The notes under the pieces are model-generated. The model had not been told where the DNA came from. It saw only the letters and a list, made by a program, of their open reading frames with translations, and ran no database searches. This document shows, one piece after another, positions 1-12,810 of a DNA stretch of 64,000 nt (position 1 is the stretch's first letter; each line of letters opens with the position of its first letter). Source of the stretch: Orthonyx spaldingii (Eukaryota > Chordata > Aves > Passeriformes > Orthonychidae). A program made the translations under genes and the position numbers. The stretch is taken from NCBI GenBank assembly GCA_013397795.1, contig VZTJ01005306.1, forward strand, positions 146,932-210,931, in the 5' to 3' direction.

Positions 1-7
1 AAAAGGG

Positions 8-31
8 AAAAAAAAAAAAAAAAAAAAAAAA
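8..31. repeat. Poly(A) run
   Basis: 24 consecutive A at the window start. It could be the tail of a retroelement beginning before the window, or a simple repeat. Confidence 0.9.
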
Positions 32-3000
32 GGGCTATTTGAAACAGGTTTATCGCAGACATGGTTGGTTACAAAGTACCAAGTACTCGGTGTTTCTGCA
101 CTGACAGCAGCAATCTTACCTGTGAAACTGATACTGTTACTGTGAAATTAATTACACAGGGTCAGCAGCTTTTCAGAGGTACACTGAACACAGCTCAGTA
201 GAATGACAGGAAGTAGAATGAGACAACCAGTAAATAAAAGGGCCCAGAAGTAAAATGAGTAGCAAATGGTTTGGAAGTTGTCCCAGTCCACAGAAATTGG
301 CTCCTACTGCTTTAGTTAAATTTGGTACCATTTTCTTCTGTAGGGAAGCAATATTGACATTTGTGCCCAAGGATGCTGATATAATTTAGAAACATTAATC
401 ATTGTGCCTTATATATAAACTGTTGCTGGAGAAAAAGGGGAATTAATCTATCCTCCCTCTGCAATGTAGATTGTATACAAATCAACAGAGGAGGTTTAAA
501 GCAGATGGTAGGAGAGAAAGCTTTCTAGTAGGGAGGATGGTGAAGCAGATCACCTGTGAGGGCTGCAGAGGAAGTTAGATCAATAACTTGACAATTTTTT
601 TGATTTGTAAACCTCTTCTACAAGTGTTCCCATGAAGAATACCCTTTACAGTCAAGTTTACCAACAACAGACTTGCCTTTTGAAGTTACTAACCCCTAAA
701 CATCACAGTCCCTGAACCACAAAAGCCACTGGCACAGGTTTTCTATGCCGTGGTACCTCCTTTGAAATGATGGTAAGTGGGGGCAGGAGCTCTGTCCAAA
801 GCCTCAGTAAACAGGCACAGCATCGCTGCTGAGCTGTCTGGCTGAGTGCTAGTGCTCTCACATAAGTTTTGTTGAAGCAGAATTTGGCTTTAAATGTCCT
901 GTGAGTAATACAGAGAACTGTGCGAGAACTGATAGGGAACCTGGCTGTGCTTATGCTTTAACCCATGAAATTTTGTCCTGAGGAAGTGTTGTAGTGAAGG
1001 AGTTCTAGATCCTGTCTTTGGTAAGAATAAATTGGAATTTTGCATAGAAATCTGCTGGAGTGTCACTGGGATGAGCAAGGGTGTAGGGTAGGATGGTGAG
1101 CCTGGATGTGAACCTGTAGCCTGACCAGGACAGACCACAAATCACACAGGGGTTGAAATACAGGAAACAAAAAGCTTACCAGGTGTGGCAGCAGGTTTGC
1201 CCTTGCAGAGGGCTTTGAATCCCAGACAGAAACACATTGGCATCATGCTGCAAAAACACTAGGATGGTTGTTCCACTCTGGAAGCCTTCTCACTGTAGGA
1301 AGTACAGCCATGTTTCCTTTCCTCTGTCATTTGCCTTCATTCCCCTTGGGCTTTTATATTTTGGTACTTGCTTGGTATCTTCCCTATCCATCAGTCCAAC
1401 ACATCCCATTAAGCAGCTTTTCTTGATTGACTAATGAGATGCTAAATTTAGCTATGCTTTTATCACTGTCTTTTATTGCTCTGCTCCATTTCCTGCATTT
1501 TCACTTGCTATTCTTCAGTGATTACTCTGTTGTTACTGTATTTGCTGTTATATGCCCATCACCTCACTGGCATTTCTTTGGTCAGTTTTACTCTTCTCTC
1601 CTGTCATTTCCTTGCCCAGTCCTTCCCAGTTCTCCTCCCCCTCCTACTTCATTCAGGTTTGTTCTACCAGTAGGTTTGTTCTACCATCCTCCCCACCCAG
1701 TACATCACTCTCCTCCTGTGCCCAAGACCCCCTTTCAGAAAGTAAATAGAGGACAAGTGAATAGAGGACATTCCTACCTTAAGAAAGCTGTCCAAGCAGG
1801 CAGGATGAATCCTGCCAGTGGGGTCCTATCTCTGCTCATTAACTGCAGAAGTCTAACTAGGACAGACCAGATGCTTCACTTGCAGAGTCTGAAGTGTAAG
1901 TAAGATGAATCCCATTCATGTAAGCTACCAGGACTTAAAATGCTGAGTGTTAACACAGCGTGTGCTACCGCTGTCATTACAATGACAGACAGAAGGCTCA
2001 TTTAAGAAACTGTTTGTAAGTTATAGGATTTTTGGCAGTTGTTTAACCCATGGCACTAAAGCTATTCAGAATTAACACATTTTTGAATCACTTTTTTGTG
2101 TCCCAATGATTAGCAGCATAAAATTCCAGGTGCAAGCTGGTCTTTTAATCCAAATAATAGCTTTTCCCCCATCATACATAAATACAGCCTTCACATATCA
2201 GGATGTTAACTGCAGTAATGCTATTCTCTGAAGATTAAAAGAAATATTCCTACTTTCATCTGCCTAGCGTATCCCGAGGCTGAGAGGTATTTCAGAATTA
2301 GCATAAATACTGGTCTAGATGTGCTCTTTCAGCTTTTACTTAAAGGAATTGCTGTATTCTTGACACCTGCTTATTTCATTTTTCAAAAATGTAACCTGTG
2401 AGAATAAAGTAACCCAAGGACAAAAGTAAGAGCTCTGTATGGGGTTACTTGCTTCTGATGTGTGGTGGCCTTACTGACATAACTCATAGACACTGAGATT
2501 GACCCAAGACTATTAATTTAAAACTTCTTGTGTCTTTTCATGCTGGTTTTATGAGGTCAGTCAGATACTTTTCATTGACAAGATTTTCCAACACACGGTG
2601 TATCGTAGAGTATTAATGTAAATCCATCTAGTTCTGCCAGCATAGATGCTGGGGCCGCTATTGACCCATTTCAGAAGTCCTGTGTAACCTGCCCAAACTT
2701 TTACTGTGCACACAGGCAGGGCATGGGTGTACTGTGCTCTGGCCACTCTCATGCAGTCAGAGTGTGCCTGCCCTTGTCTTGTGGCATTTTGAGTTTAGGC
2801 ACAGACAGTTGGCACAGAGTGGCCAGAGTGCTGCAATTGGGAACACTAATAATTTGTTCAGGTATCCACACCCTCCAGGAGGTGTTAATGGCACTGTGGC
2901 TGTTTATCCTGTGGTATTTGCTCTTGTAGCACAGTTGGGTGTACGTGGCTTGATGGTACTCTTGGAAACTTTTTGGGGCCTTACCTGTGTAAGCATGCCA

Positions 3001-4145
3001 ACAGGATGATTCCATGTGTCCATGTCTGGTATGTTTGGATGTAAATATAAATATGCTGTTAGCAAGATAAGCAAAAGAGAGGTATCGTTAAAACCTGAGC
3101 TAAAAGATCTTCATGAGAAGGTTTGGCCGATGTCCATATCCAAATAGCTAATTGCTAACTGCATTTCCTACACGGAGGAGTGGGAGACATTGGAAAGTTA
3201 AGCAGGGGGAACACTTGCAGGTAAATACATTTATCAATACCTTTAGAAAGATTCATGGCAGTCTCTCACTGGCCATTAACCAGGCAATGGCTTGGACAGA
3301 ATCCTTATCACAAGAATTCCCTACACTGCCAATTGAATACATACCCTGCTCTTATACACTATTGGCTGCTGCTACTAAGTGAGATGTTCTGGCTTGCTAA
3401 AACAGTTATTAGGGTGGAAGAGAGGAATTTTTGAAAAACAAATTTGAAGATACACAAATAATTGGAGGGAGAGAAGGTGCGTGTCTCTCTTCTGTGTGTG
3501 CCTACATTTTTGTGGATTTTTAAATATGTATTTTATCCCTTCTGTGTGTGAAAGTTCTAAGAATCTGCTAATGTTTCTAGCTTAGAAATGTCAACCACGC
3601 TGATATGATGTCTTTGTTTTTTCTGGTGCAACTCCTGCGAGTCTTGATGATATGCATGATAAATCTTTCACCTTGGCAGAGAGAGAGGGAAGTGTTTAAT
3701 ATTTAACCAAGGTTGTCTTTTACTTCAGCATCCATCGATAGGGGACTGCAGTTACAAATATGTAAAACTGTGTTTGTTTTTGCTAAGAGGAGTGCTTGCA
3801 AAGAAAAAGGGATAGTCTTTCCCAAAGGAATAAGTTTCAACTACAACAAAAGACGAGACTGTTTTTAGAATAGATCAAATTAAGCCCATGTAACACTGAA
3901 GTAGTTTAATACATGTTTAAATAGAACCATATTTAGAGCACAGTAGTTAAAACAGTGGCTTTTGAACCAGTGTGGTTAAATTGTGCAAGTTGCTATGTCT
4001 GTGCACTCGCCTGCTCAAGTTCTCATGCCAGACTGTCTGATTTTCCCATGGGGAGCAGTGTGTCAAGGTTTGTGACATATTATCTCCTGTTCACTGAAGA
4101 AAATGGACCACTGAACCAGTTATCTGAAGTCACTGAATCAGACTC

Positions 4146-4620
4146 ATAATCTTTAAGGTTGGAAAAGACCTCCAAGATCGAGTCCAGCCTCTGCCTGAAC
4201 ACCAGAACAATTAAACCACAGCACTAAGTGCCACATCCAGTTTATTGAACACTTCCAGGCATGGTCACTCCATCACTTCTCTGGGCAGCCCATTCCAATG
4301 TCTGACAAGCCTTTCAGTGAAGAATTTTTTCCTGATGCCAACCTGAACCTTCTCTGGCACAGCCTGAGGCTGTTTCCTAGTGTTAGTTTACCTGGGAGAA
4401 GTGACTGACCCCCATCTGGCTCCAAGCTCCTCTCAGGCAGTTGTAGAGTGATAAGGTCCCCCCTGAGCCTCCTTTCCTCCATGCTAAACACCCCCAGCTC
4501 CCTCAGCTGCTCCTCAAAGGACTCACTTTCTAGACCCTTCCCCAGCTTCATTGCCCTTCTCTGGACACACTGCAGCACCTCAATGCCCTTCTTGAAGTGA
4601 CTCCCACTCATGCACACTTC
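4146..4620 (-). mobile_element. CR1 LINE, 5'-truncated 3' end
   Basis: Read on -, it encodes the typical end of CR1 ORF2 (CVQRRAMKLGKGLESE, FEEQLRELGVFSMEERRLRG, then FRLASGKNSSLKG). It ends in the CR1 terminal sequence with GGTCTTTTCCAACC. The frame is broken after the ERRLRG block. CR1 is a non-LTR retrotransposon whose copies are usually 5'-truncated, as here. Confidence 0.85.
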
Positions 4621-5396
4621 TTGCTACAGTCATTTTTTCATACCTATCGATTCCTCTATGTTAGATGAGGATTTCCAGTTTTGCATTTAGTTTATTTACA
4701 CCAGTGGGAAAAACGGCTACTGGTGTTTGTAAGTATCCTGCCTGCCTTTTGTCTTTCTCATAAATTTAGCAGAGCTGTTAAAGGGAAAATACAGACGTTA
4801 AAAAGACTTAGCCCTAGCAATCTTTTTTCATGAAAAATCCTTAATAGATCTGAGCTGCATCTTAGGTCTGCTGCAGGTAGGAAGGAGTTGTGTGTCATTA
4901 TTTCTTCTATTCAATGTATTTTTAGCAAGTCCCAAACTAATAATACTTGTCCTAGTGAAGTGTGTATTAATCATTATTAGAATATTTTCTCTTACTGGGT
5001 TTGTAAAGTATCTCAGCAATCTATAGAAATAAGCCCACTGACAGAATGCTGTAGTCTTGCAGATAAAAAAGATCTACTACACCTTCGAAAACCCAAGCAA
5101 ACAAGAAAGAAAATCCCTGTTTTTTCACAGCTTTAAAAATTTTTGGTATAAAAGATATTATGAATAGGGTTCTTGAAGTAGAGATGTGTATGGATTGAAG
5201 AGCTGGAGATTTCACAGAAAATGAGTGGGCACATGCAGCTTTCAAATACTTCCCGCTATTGGGCTGCAATCTGTGAGCTAGAATTGCTTCTGAATACGTA
5301 GTGTGGATGATTGATGGGGCGTCTGCCAGCACTCACGAGCCAAGGCTGCGGGGAGCGGGTGCCCGCCGCGGGTGACGCTGTCCCTGCCTCTTGCAG

Positions 5397-5541
5397 ATGC
5401 GGACGACGCGCAAGGTGTCGGTGTGGCCCGTGGGGCTGGTGGGGGGCCGGCGCTACGAGCGCCCGGTGGTGGAGAACGGCAAAGTCGTCGGCTGGTACAC
5501 GGGCTGGAGAGCAGACAGGCCCTTCGCTATTGACATGGCAG
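5397..5541 (+). CDS. B3GAT2: B3GAT2 coding exon (probably exon 2 of 4)
   Basis: The exon follows a TTGCAG acceptor and ends at G|GTGAGC. It has 145 nt, read in phase 0 from the ATG at its first base (an internal Met) and ending in phase 1. It encodes MRTTRKVSVWPVGLVGG, then RRYERPVVENGKVVGWYTGW, then RADRPFAIDMA. By alignment to GlcAT-I from memory, the GW Trp, the RPF Arg and the DMAG Asp correspond to the acceptor- and donor-site residues W243, R247 and D252. The exon is much richer in G+C, with almost all third positions G or C, than the AT-rich sequence around it. The upstream coding exon is not in the window. Confidence 0.95.
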
Positions 5542-8500
5542 GTGAGCAGCATTTCTGATACATGAATGTCTCCATTTCTCAATTTAAGCAGCTTCTTAAA
5601 CTTCAGAAGTGCTGGCAGAGTGTGCAGCCCTTTGGCACTGACTATCCTGGAATCTAAGCTTGTACATCTTGTCTAATTCAGCTGCTGCTTGGTGGTATCT
5701 GAACTTACTTTAATTTGTTTTCATTTTTATGTGGCAACTTGGCTTTTATGTTGTATGAATTGTTTGCCTGAAACAAGTTAATTGTAAATTAATTCATCCA
5801 AACAACTCTTGCAAGGAGTCCCTGCCTGTCATCTTGTCATCAATCTAAACGAGGCAGTATAAATGCAGACCTTCTTAGACCTCATATTGTAAAATGCTAC
5901 TTTATCATGAAATTATTCATTTTGCATTGGTTATTTGGAATGACAAGGATAACTGTAGATGGATATAGTTTGAAACACTGGGCTTAGGGGAAAAATCACT
6001 GACAGCTGTCGCCTGGTAGATGAAGGCAGAAAAGCTTCAAAATGGATCTAATCAATCTTCTGCAGTGAGGTTTGTACACCACACAGCTCTGTCTTGCTGA
6101 CAGTCCCTGCTTAGACAATCTTTTGTATATATTCACAAGTGCCACATGCGTCACCACTGTGCACAGGTCCAATTTCTGATACAGCAGAAGCTGGTTTCCC
6201 AGCAAATGATACGGTGTTTACACTTAGACATCTTCTGTATTCAGGAGGGAAGAGGAGAAGTAGGAATACAAGGCAAGAATAGGGTAGAAATAGCTACTGT
6301 TTTTTTAAAATTCTGATACCTTTATGTTTTGGGAGAGGAAAAAGGACGATTCTTTCTCATCTTAACAGAGTACTGCTATTTTAATTGAAATGTTTGATAA
6401 AAATGTGTACAGTATTTACAGTCCAACTGGTTAAAAAGAGTAAATAAAGGAGGACTAATAGTTGTTAACACCTCAAAGACAAAAAGGTTAACAGGTGAGT
6501 TTTTCAGCACTGTAGAGGCATTTCAAGTCAATAGTACCACCTGGCATAAAAATAAGTATTTGGGTGTTCAGATAAAGGCATTCCTCAGGGGCAAAGCAGA
6601 TATTCAATGCCCAAAGCCATGAAGCATGTCAAGGACTGCTGCTGTGCAGTTTAACAGTCCCTGCCTGTGGATTTACAGATAGATATTGATAGTGTGCTCT
6701 AGAAGGGATTACTGACGGCATTACAAAGGTGAGAGCGTGGTTCATAATTCATTAGCAGCAGGCAGAAAGCCATTACACAGCATCGGCCAAGGGACTCTAA
6801 CTCAGACATGAAGAGATGCATGGAAAGTTCTTAAGCTGTTTACCTTGCAGATGTGGGCTGAATCACTGGCATGAGGGAAAAGCAGCTCCATTGGCAGCAT
6901 TGCCTGCTTGTGCTTTGACCAAAGTCATGTAAGGGAGGGTCACAGAGACAAAAAACCTCTGAAACATTTAGAGCACAGGAATTTATTGCAGATCCACAAA
7001 GAGTTACTACTTTGTGAGAGAACTTTTATTAGTCTTCAAAAAATACTGAAGAAATTAACTTTAATTTTTAATTTCAGCAAGGAGTGAAATGGATGCAGTG
7101 CAGACTGCTAAAAAAATGATGATGATGTAAAATTTGCATCTTCATTCCCCTCAGGAATAGAATGGAAGGGTACAAACAGACTGGAACTGCAAATCCAGAA
7201 CTCCATAGGTGTCTGAGCAGGTGCAGTCTACAGGATGTGTGTCAACACAGTTTCCTACCCTTGTCCTTCTCTCCTGACTTCCCAGCACACCTCCAGGGAC
7301 TTGGAGGACTTGCTACCAAAGCCAAGTCCACGCTGTAGTCCATCGCTGGCATTTTTCCATCTGCTGTACCAAATATACAAGCAACTTAGGTTATACTAAA
7401 TGCTGCACGTGAGGAAGATCAAGGATCTCTTTTAAAAATATTGCCATAAAAAAAGTACAGCTGCATATAGTAATACTGATATGGAGATATATCAGCTGTC
7501 TGCAGTTACTGTTCTGTGCTCATGTCCCAGTGCACTGGTAAGGAGGCTCCCTTTGGTTTATTGAATGATCCTTCATAGCAATTTTCACAAGAATTTGATC
7601 ATGAGGCTGGGTATGAACAAAGTGGCATCTTAAAAGGTTTGGGATCACTGACATAACTTGTGGCTGTTCAGAGGAAGCACATCCTTTAGGCACATATTCT
7701 TCTTTTTCTAGACTGCAAAATACGAGGCCAAATTCAAATTACAGTAAATGGAGACAGGTCCTGCAGATTTCACCAGGCTCAGCTCAATGACCCTAGCTGG
7801 CCAACTCCCCAGATTCTTGGAAACACACTTGCACATGACAGTCGCATTAGCTCAGTTCATTAAACATTGGTTATTTCTTTTGATAAATTTGTGGCTGACA
7901 CTGCTGTTCTCCAATGCTAAACTGGATTCAGAAAGCAAAGTAGCTGTTTCCTGTATTGCTTCTTGCCTGGCAACCAACACACCGTATGAATTAGTTCAGG
8001 TATTTCTGAAGTTCTGCTTCAGTTTTAACTGGAAGTAGGTTCTAGAGTGTGACACAGACATGCTTACCCTTGGGGAAGAAAAGTGAGAGAGGAGGTGGAA
8101 AGCAAAAAGGTGACACTGATTCTGAGGTAGGCACTGTGTTATTTAGTATGGATCTGATTTCAAGTCTTCTATATTAAATGTCATTGTTTTACTTCTGGCT
8201 TGTTCCCAGTGCCAGAATTTTGGATCACCCATGAAAAAAGTTAGATTGTGGTTCTCCTAACATAAAGATTGTTCAAGAAGGCAGATGCTTGCTTTGCATT
8301 AGCATTCCAGGAGCTGCTTCAGTCACAGAGATTAATGTGTGACTGTAAATCACTGGGCCAGCAGATTTTGGACTTGGGGTCCAGAGCTCATCCACTGTGC
8401 CCTAAGCACCTCTGCTAGGGCCTGAGCAACCACCTTTCTTTATTATATATATATTTTTTTTTTAAATTTTGCTATAGTCCTGAGATCTTTAGTACATCTC

Positions 8501-11500
8501 ATCTTAGGTTTCCCTGAGCAAAAAAGCCAGTCTATTCATGCCACTGCAAATCATGGCACACTTTGACTGAATCTGAAAGAACCACTGCTGGAAGTCACAA
8601 ACAAAAAAAATTTTGAGTGGCTATGGCAGACAGCACACTCAAAAACCCCCCAAAACTAAAACAAAACACCAACCTCCCCTCCATCCAAGGGTAAATACTA
8701 TTTGAAACATTGAGTTTATAATCAAGTGTCTTCTTCACGGTGAATTAATTGTCAGCAGATGCCTTTGGTCCTAGCTACAAAAACTACTGGTTAGGCATCT
8801 CTGCCTTAGTGCAACCCAGAAACTGCACCACAGGGAGAACAGAACTTGAAAGCCACAGAGTCCAAACCAAAGGTGGGACCTTGATCTATGTGGAAGCCAG
8901 CACATCTGTTTCAACATCAGCACTGAGCATTAGCATTTCCATGCTCCAGAAATGATTAACACTCAAGTTTCCAGCTTGCCTTCAGCTACTGTCCTCTGTT
9001 CTACTGTCTAGAACATCCAGGAAGCAATGGCATCAACCACAGCAACAAAATCTTTAAACCCTGGCTCAAGTTTAACTGGATGAAGAAAAATGGTTCTGCC
9101 TTTTAACAGAAGCCATTGATCTAACACAAGTGAAAGTGTGACTTAACAGAAACGGCTTACGTTGAAAGAAGCAGATGTAATCTTTGCTATGTCTCCCAGG
9201 TATCTTGTCCTCCAACAAATTAATTCCTATCTAGGTGGCTCTTCAGCCAATTAGATTTAATTTACAACCTTGCATTAAACACCAAAAAACCCCCGAAACA
9301 CCTCTTCACACTCCAGCAATGAAATTGTCTTGTGGCATTTCATGTGAAGTTAAGCCCAGTATGACCTTGTAGGAATAATGATTAAGTAAAATAACTGTAT
9401 GCATATAAGCACTGTTCAGTTATGCTACACTGGAGACAGTAATGCCAGATTAATCCCTGTTTAGTGATAGAATTCAAAACAACAGTGTCTTTTCATCTAT
9501 TAGCACAGGATCATTATCTACTGAGAGAAATAATTAGTGCCAGTCTGGTCAAAACCTGAGCTGTCTCTTCTCTTTCTGACACCAAAATGACACATCTGAT
9601 ACAGTCAACTGAAAGTTGTCACTAGAAAGTGATTTTCTCTCAAGTCCATCTTACAAAATGTCATACATGTGAAAATAAAGCAGTTATAAAGCAGAGCTGA
9701 ACTAGAGAGGCAGGAGATAAGTCTCCTTGAATTATTTTAAGTTGCTGCTTTATTGGACTCTTTTAACAAACAAAGACTGCATGGACCCTGACTAAGAAAA
9801 CAAACCTCAGGCCAGTCAGTGCACAGTAGTCCATGTCCTTACCACCTGCAGCACTCAGTTTATAATTTAACTTTTACTTGATGCCCGAGTTTTGACAGCA
9901 CCCTCAAATGACAAGTTGCAATAGCATGGTAGCAGGGGCACATATCACATGCAGAGGCCACAGCCCACTTGAACATCTGTGTGTAGGAGAAATGCACCCT
10001 CAGACCTCAATGCAATTTTCTCAACAGAGGAGCAAGCCCTGCAACAAGAGAATTTTTTGAAAAATTAATGTAAAGGATAAGTATAGGCTATGGGTCCAAG
10101 GAGCCACAGTGACACTGCAAAGATAAAAAGTGGAAAATCTGTGTCTCTTCTGCCTAGAATGGGATTCTTTCTGTGCACTAAAATCTAGGACACTAATTTT
10201 GGTGTTTACTTCATTTTCTTCTTTATGCATGGGCAGCTTGAATCTTAAATATATTTAAAAAGAAAGAGCAGCTCATACAGCTGATCAGAGTTCCAAAAAT
10301 GCCTTCCCATGCAAAAGAATGTTTAATGGTTTTTTTGTGCCCAAAATTACTAAAGCCCAGTTGCAGCCAAAATTTATAGTTCATCTGAGGAAAAAATTCC
10401 AACAAAACCTAACGAAAACCACTAAACTGAAGCAGACCATTTTGTTCATCAGTACTAAGTGTCTGGTCCCCTTTCAAGGTGAAGCAAGCTGGCTGTACAT
10501 ACTGTCTCTAGCTGAGGGACTTGAAGCTCTCACCCTCAGCTCCTCCCAAATGATTACACTTGGCTACCAAGAGCACTGGGATAGAGCCCCTTGTGCTCCA
10601 TCATGGCCAGGCTACAAGCAGGAAGAAGGAAGACTGCTCTGCACGGTGTGGGTGAGCCCTGTCCATCCAGACATCTATTCTCTACCTCAGGCAGGAGAAG
10701 ATGTATAAAGCTACATAAAAGATGTATAAATGTCTTCTGCGTCCATCAGTGAATTCGGACCTCAGTTTACATGCAACTCATAGTCTTCATCAGGGTCCAA
10801 ATCCTTATTGAAAACAGAACAAACTTTCTGGTGTCTTCCTTTGCTTTCCTACAAGCAAGAGCATGATAAAGTGGTTTTAGCGTGCCTTTCTTATTTCTTA
10901 ATTATTTCCTTATATTTTCCTCTTCAAAGGGCTCCTGTAAAAGTCACAGATACTTTCAAGGAGAATATAGTAGCAAGACATTTCTACTAAAAAATGGGGT
11001 CAGCATTACATTAAGTTATAGAAAGTTATGCTCCATTTTGAACTGATAAAATTTTAATACGGGCTTTCGAATTAAACGTTCTTGGAATTTTCCAGAGCTT
11101 ATGTCAAAACTGTTACTACTTGTGTCATAAAGGGACAGCTGGAATCACTCCGAACTGATGAAGAAAGGATTTCTTTGGTAGGCTTGCCAATCAGACAAAA
11201 GGAGTTACAAATGTAATTTTTCTTTACAAATCTATCAGTGGAGTTTTTTGAGTCATAGTTAAAGAATATACATGTGACTGAGCACTGCTGAAGGAAAATG
11301 ACAGAGTTCCATAAATAATGGCAAACTGGAGATCCATGGGAGCTTCTTCAGAGAGGGTGAGTTTGTTCAAACCAGTGATTTCTCAGTTTGCAGTCTCCCT
11401 TTGAGGGATTTGATGCCTGTTAGTAGAGAAATGAATTGCAGAGAGGTGTGTGTACTGAAGTCCTCTGAGCTGTGCTGTGCCAGGCTCAGATTGCCTGGCA

Positions 11501-12337
11501 GACCACTGGTGCTAAAAGTCATTCCCAAGACAGCGCATTAGTATGACTTGTCTTTCCTCAACAAGGATGTTCAAACTCTCTAAAAATCACAGCTGTAACA
11601 TATGTTACCCTTCTTTTCTCACTCTCACCTTAAAGTGTAGAACAATTTGTAGAGTATAAATTTTATGCATTTTACTTTACTTATAATTGAGTTTTATTTC
11701 TTAATTAAAAGTAGAAAGCAAGAATAGCCCAAGATCTTAGCAATACCTGACTTTCCAGGCAGGAAAGCATATATTACCTACATGACAGGAAATAGATTAA
11801 ACATGTTGAAAATAGGGTGCAATTAAAAAACTCTGATTGTATCTTCAGGGCAAAACAAAACAATACAATGTAGGATGTACAAACCTACCAAACACTGTCT
11901 AGCCACAGAATCAAATGTACACATTTTTTAAAAGAACATGGGAGATTTCTAGGCATAACTCCACAAAAATGTAAGGCCTAAAGGTTTTTCTCAACGTTTT
12001 TGCCTCTCCCCCTCTCTCCAAGGATTTGCTGTGAGTCTTCAAGTGATCCTGTCGCATCCCAAAGCTGTATTCAAGCGTCGTGGTTCTCAACCAGGAATGC
12101 AAGAATCTGATTTTCTGAAACAGATAACAACAGTGGAGGAACTGGAGCCAAAAGCAAACAACTGCACAAAGGTAGCAATTCCCACACTTCCTGAAAAGCA
12201 TTCGTGTCATCTCTGTAGATGACTTCACTGACACAAACGTTCTCTTCTAGGTTCTTGTATGGCACACCCGAACAGAGAAAGTGAACCTAGCTAACGAGCC
12301 AAAGTACCACCTGGACACAGTCAATATTGAGGTATGA
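5397..12337 (+). CDS. B3GAT2: B3GAT2, 3' part: galactosylgalactosylxylosylprotein 3-beta-glucuronosyltransferase 2 (GlcAT-S)
   Basis: Three coding exons, join(5397..5541, 12023..12171, 12251..12337), give the C-terminal 126 residues of a family GT43 glucuronyltransferase; the human protein has about 323. Known role: a Golgi type II membrane enzyme that transfers glucuronic acid from UDP-GlcA to terminal N-acetyllactosamine, building the precursor of the HNK-1 epitope on neural glycoproteins and glycolipids. Seen here: the RPFAIDMAGF segment, the GMQES segment with the catalytic Glu, NNCTK, and the UDP-contacting VWHTRTEK, all in family order. Splice phases are 1 then 0 and every intron is GT-AG. 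The membrane anchor and the DXD-containing N-terminal half must lie upstream, before position 1. The B3GAT1 paralogue is less likely because the C-terminus KYHLDTVNIEV and the SMAP1 neighbour match B3GAT2. Confidence 0.95.
5542..12022 (+). other. B3GAT2: B3GAT2 intron, 6.5 kb
   Basis: A GT-AG intron in phase 1 between two coding exons. It is AT-rich. It holds a short TA/T-rich low-complexity stretch around 8443-8465 and no transposable element that I can recognise. Open frames inside it (for example 10319-10708) have no family resemblance. Confidence 0.9.
12023..12171 (+). CDS. B3GAT2: B3GAT2 coding exon (probably exon 3), carrying the catalytic Glu
   Basis: 149 nt. The acceptor is a strong pyrimidine tract ending in CCAAG, and the donor is AAAG|GTAGCA. 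Its first two bases complete the Gly codon begun in the previous exon, giving DMAG-FAVSLQVILSHPKAVF. It continues through KRRGSQPGMQESDFLKQITT to VEELEPKANNCTK. The Glu of GMQES aligns with the catalytic base E281 of GlcAT-I, and the Cys of NNCTK with C301, the inter-subunit disulfide cysteine. These assignments come from family knowledge. Unlike the previous exon, base composition here is ordinary. Confidence 0.95.
12172..12250 (+). other. B3GAT2: B3GAT2 mini-intron, 79 bp
   Basis: It starts GTAGCA and ends TTCTCTTCTAG. The length is not a multiple of 3. Retention would read on from NNCTK and stop at 12220-12222, losing the VWHTRTEK segment. The size is near the practical lower limit for vertebrate introns. 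Confidence 0.93.
12251..12337 (+). CDS. B3GAT2: B3GAT2 last coding exon and stop codon
   Basis: 87 nt: 28 codons plus TGA at 12335-12337, entered in phase 0 after the acceptor TCTTCTAG. It encodes VLVWHTRTEKVNLANEPKYH then LDTVNIEV. The His and Arg of VWHTRTEK align with UDP-binding H308 and R310 of GlcAT-I. The protein ends in the family-typical hydrophobic IEV. Human B3GAT2, as I recall it, ends KYHLDTVKIEV, a one-residue difference. The intron before this exon is only 79 bp. Confidence 0.95.
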   Translation, partial: VLVWHTRTEKVNLANEPKYHLDTVNIEV

Positions 12338-12810
12338 CGTGGGGAGACAGCCCCACAGCAAGAGAGGACAGTGGAGGCACCAGCACGTGTTCCAGTTCAG
12401 ACAGCTAAAATCATCTGGTTCTGCCTGAGACCTGATGGACTTCTGTGGAAACAAAAGGAAGCTTTCAGAGACTCTAATAAGCAAATCAAGTGGGTGTGCT
12501 TTGTTCTAACTTGTCTGCATGCATTTCTGAACTCTCAGCTTAATAAACTGACACTTACCTTTATTTTAACGCTGTTTCCACATAGAGAAACATGGCTGCA
12601 ATGGAGTATTTTCAAAATCATTATTTATGTATATACTTTTTGTATTTATCCAGCTTAATGGTGTAATTATAAACTGATTTTAACTCACGAACTGTTGGTC
12701 TAAATATCTGTATAAATGGATCCTCCAAGCTGAACATGTTTTATCTTCATTAAAAGTAGCAGTCAAATAGGACATACAATAATGAAATAAAAACCCACAA
12801 TCATTTACGG
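12338..12810 (+). other. B3GAT2: B3GAT2 3' UTR (end inferred)
   Basis: Non-coding sequence after the TGA. Possible poly(A) signals on + are AATAAA at 12542-12547, ATTAAA at 12749-12754 and AATAAA at 12786-12791. The last, followed by a moderately T-rich stretch, would place the end near 12.81 kb. The extent is an inference; the mammalian gene can have a much longer 3' UTR. Confidence 0.5.
12786..12791 (+). promoter_or_regulatory. B3GAT2: Candidate B3GAT2 poly(A) signal AATAAA
   Basis: Canonical hexamer about 450 nt after the stop codon, the most distal of three candidates before the SMAP1 3' UTR. The downstream region is only weakly U-rich. Confidence 0.4.

Larger units (their letters stand above)
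1..5396 (+). other. B3GAT2: B3GAT2 intron (3' part) with one CR1 copy
   Basis: Inferred intron, because the next in-frame coding sequence begins at 5397 after an acceptor and no upstream B3GAT2 exon is visible. It opens with a poly(A) run at 8-31. A - strand CR1 3' end lies at about 4146-4620. Nothing else in it is recognisable as coding. Confidence 0.8.

Noticed and set aside
1427..1903. 158-codon + strand open frame
   Set aside because: Rich in Ser, Pro, Leu and Phe because the DNA is pyrimidine-rich; it lies in a B3GAT2 intron, overlaps two other open frames, and shows no protein family.
4273..4617. 114-codon - strand frame as a host gene
   Set aside because: It is the broken end of CR1 ORF2.
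5311..5565. 84-codon + strand Arg/Gly/Ala-rich frame over the GC-rich exon
   Set aside because: A shifted-frame shadow of the B3GAT2 exon, which has the homologous frame and both splice sites.
10319..10708. 129-codon + strand open frame
   Set aside because: Intronic, no recognisable domain, ordinary non-coding composition.
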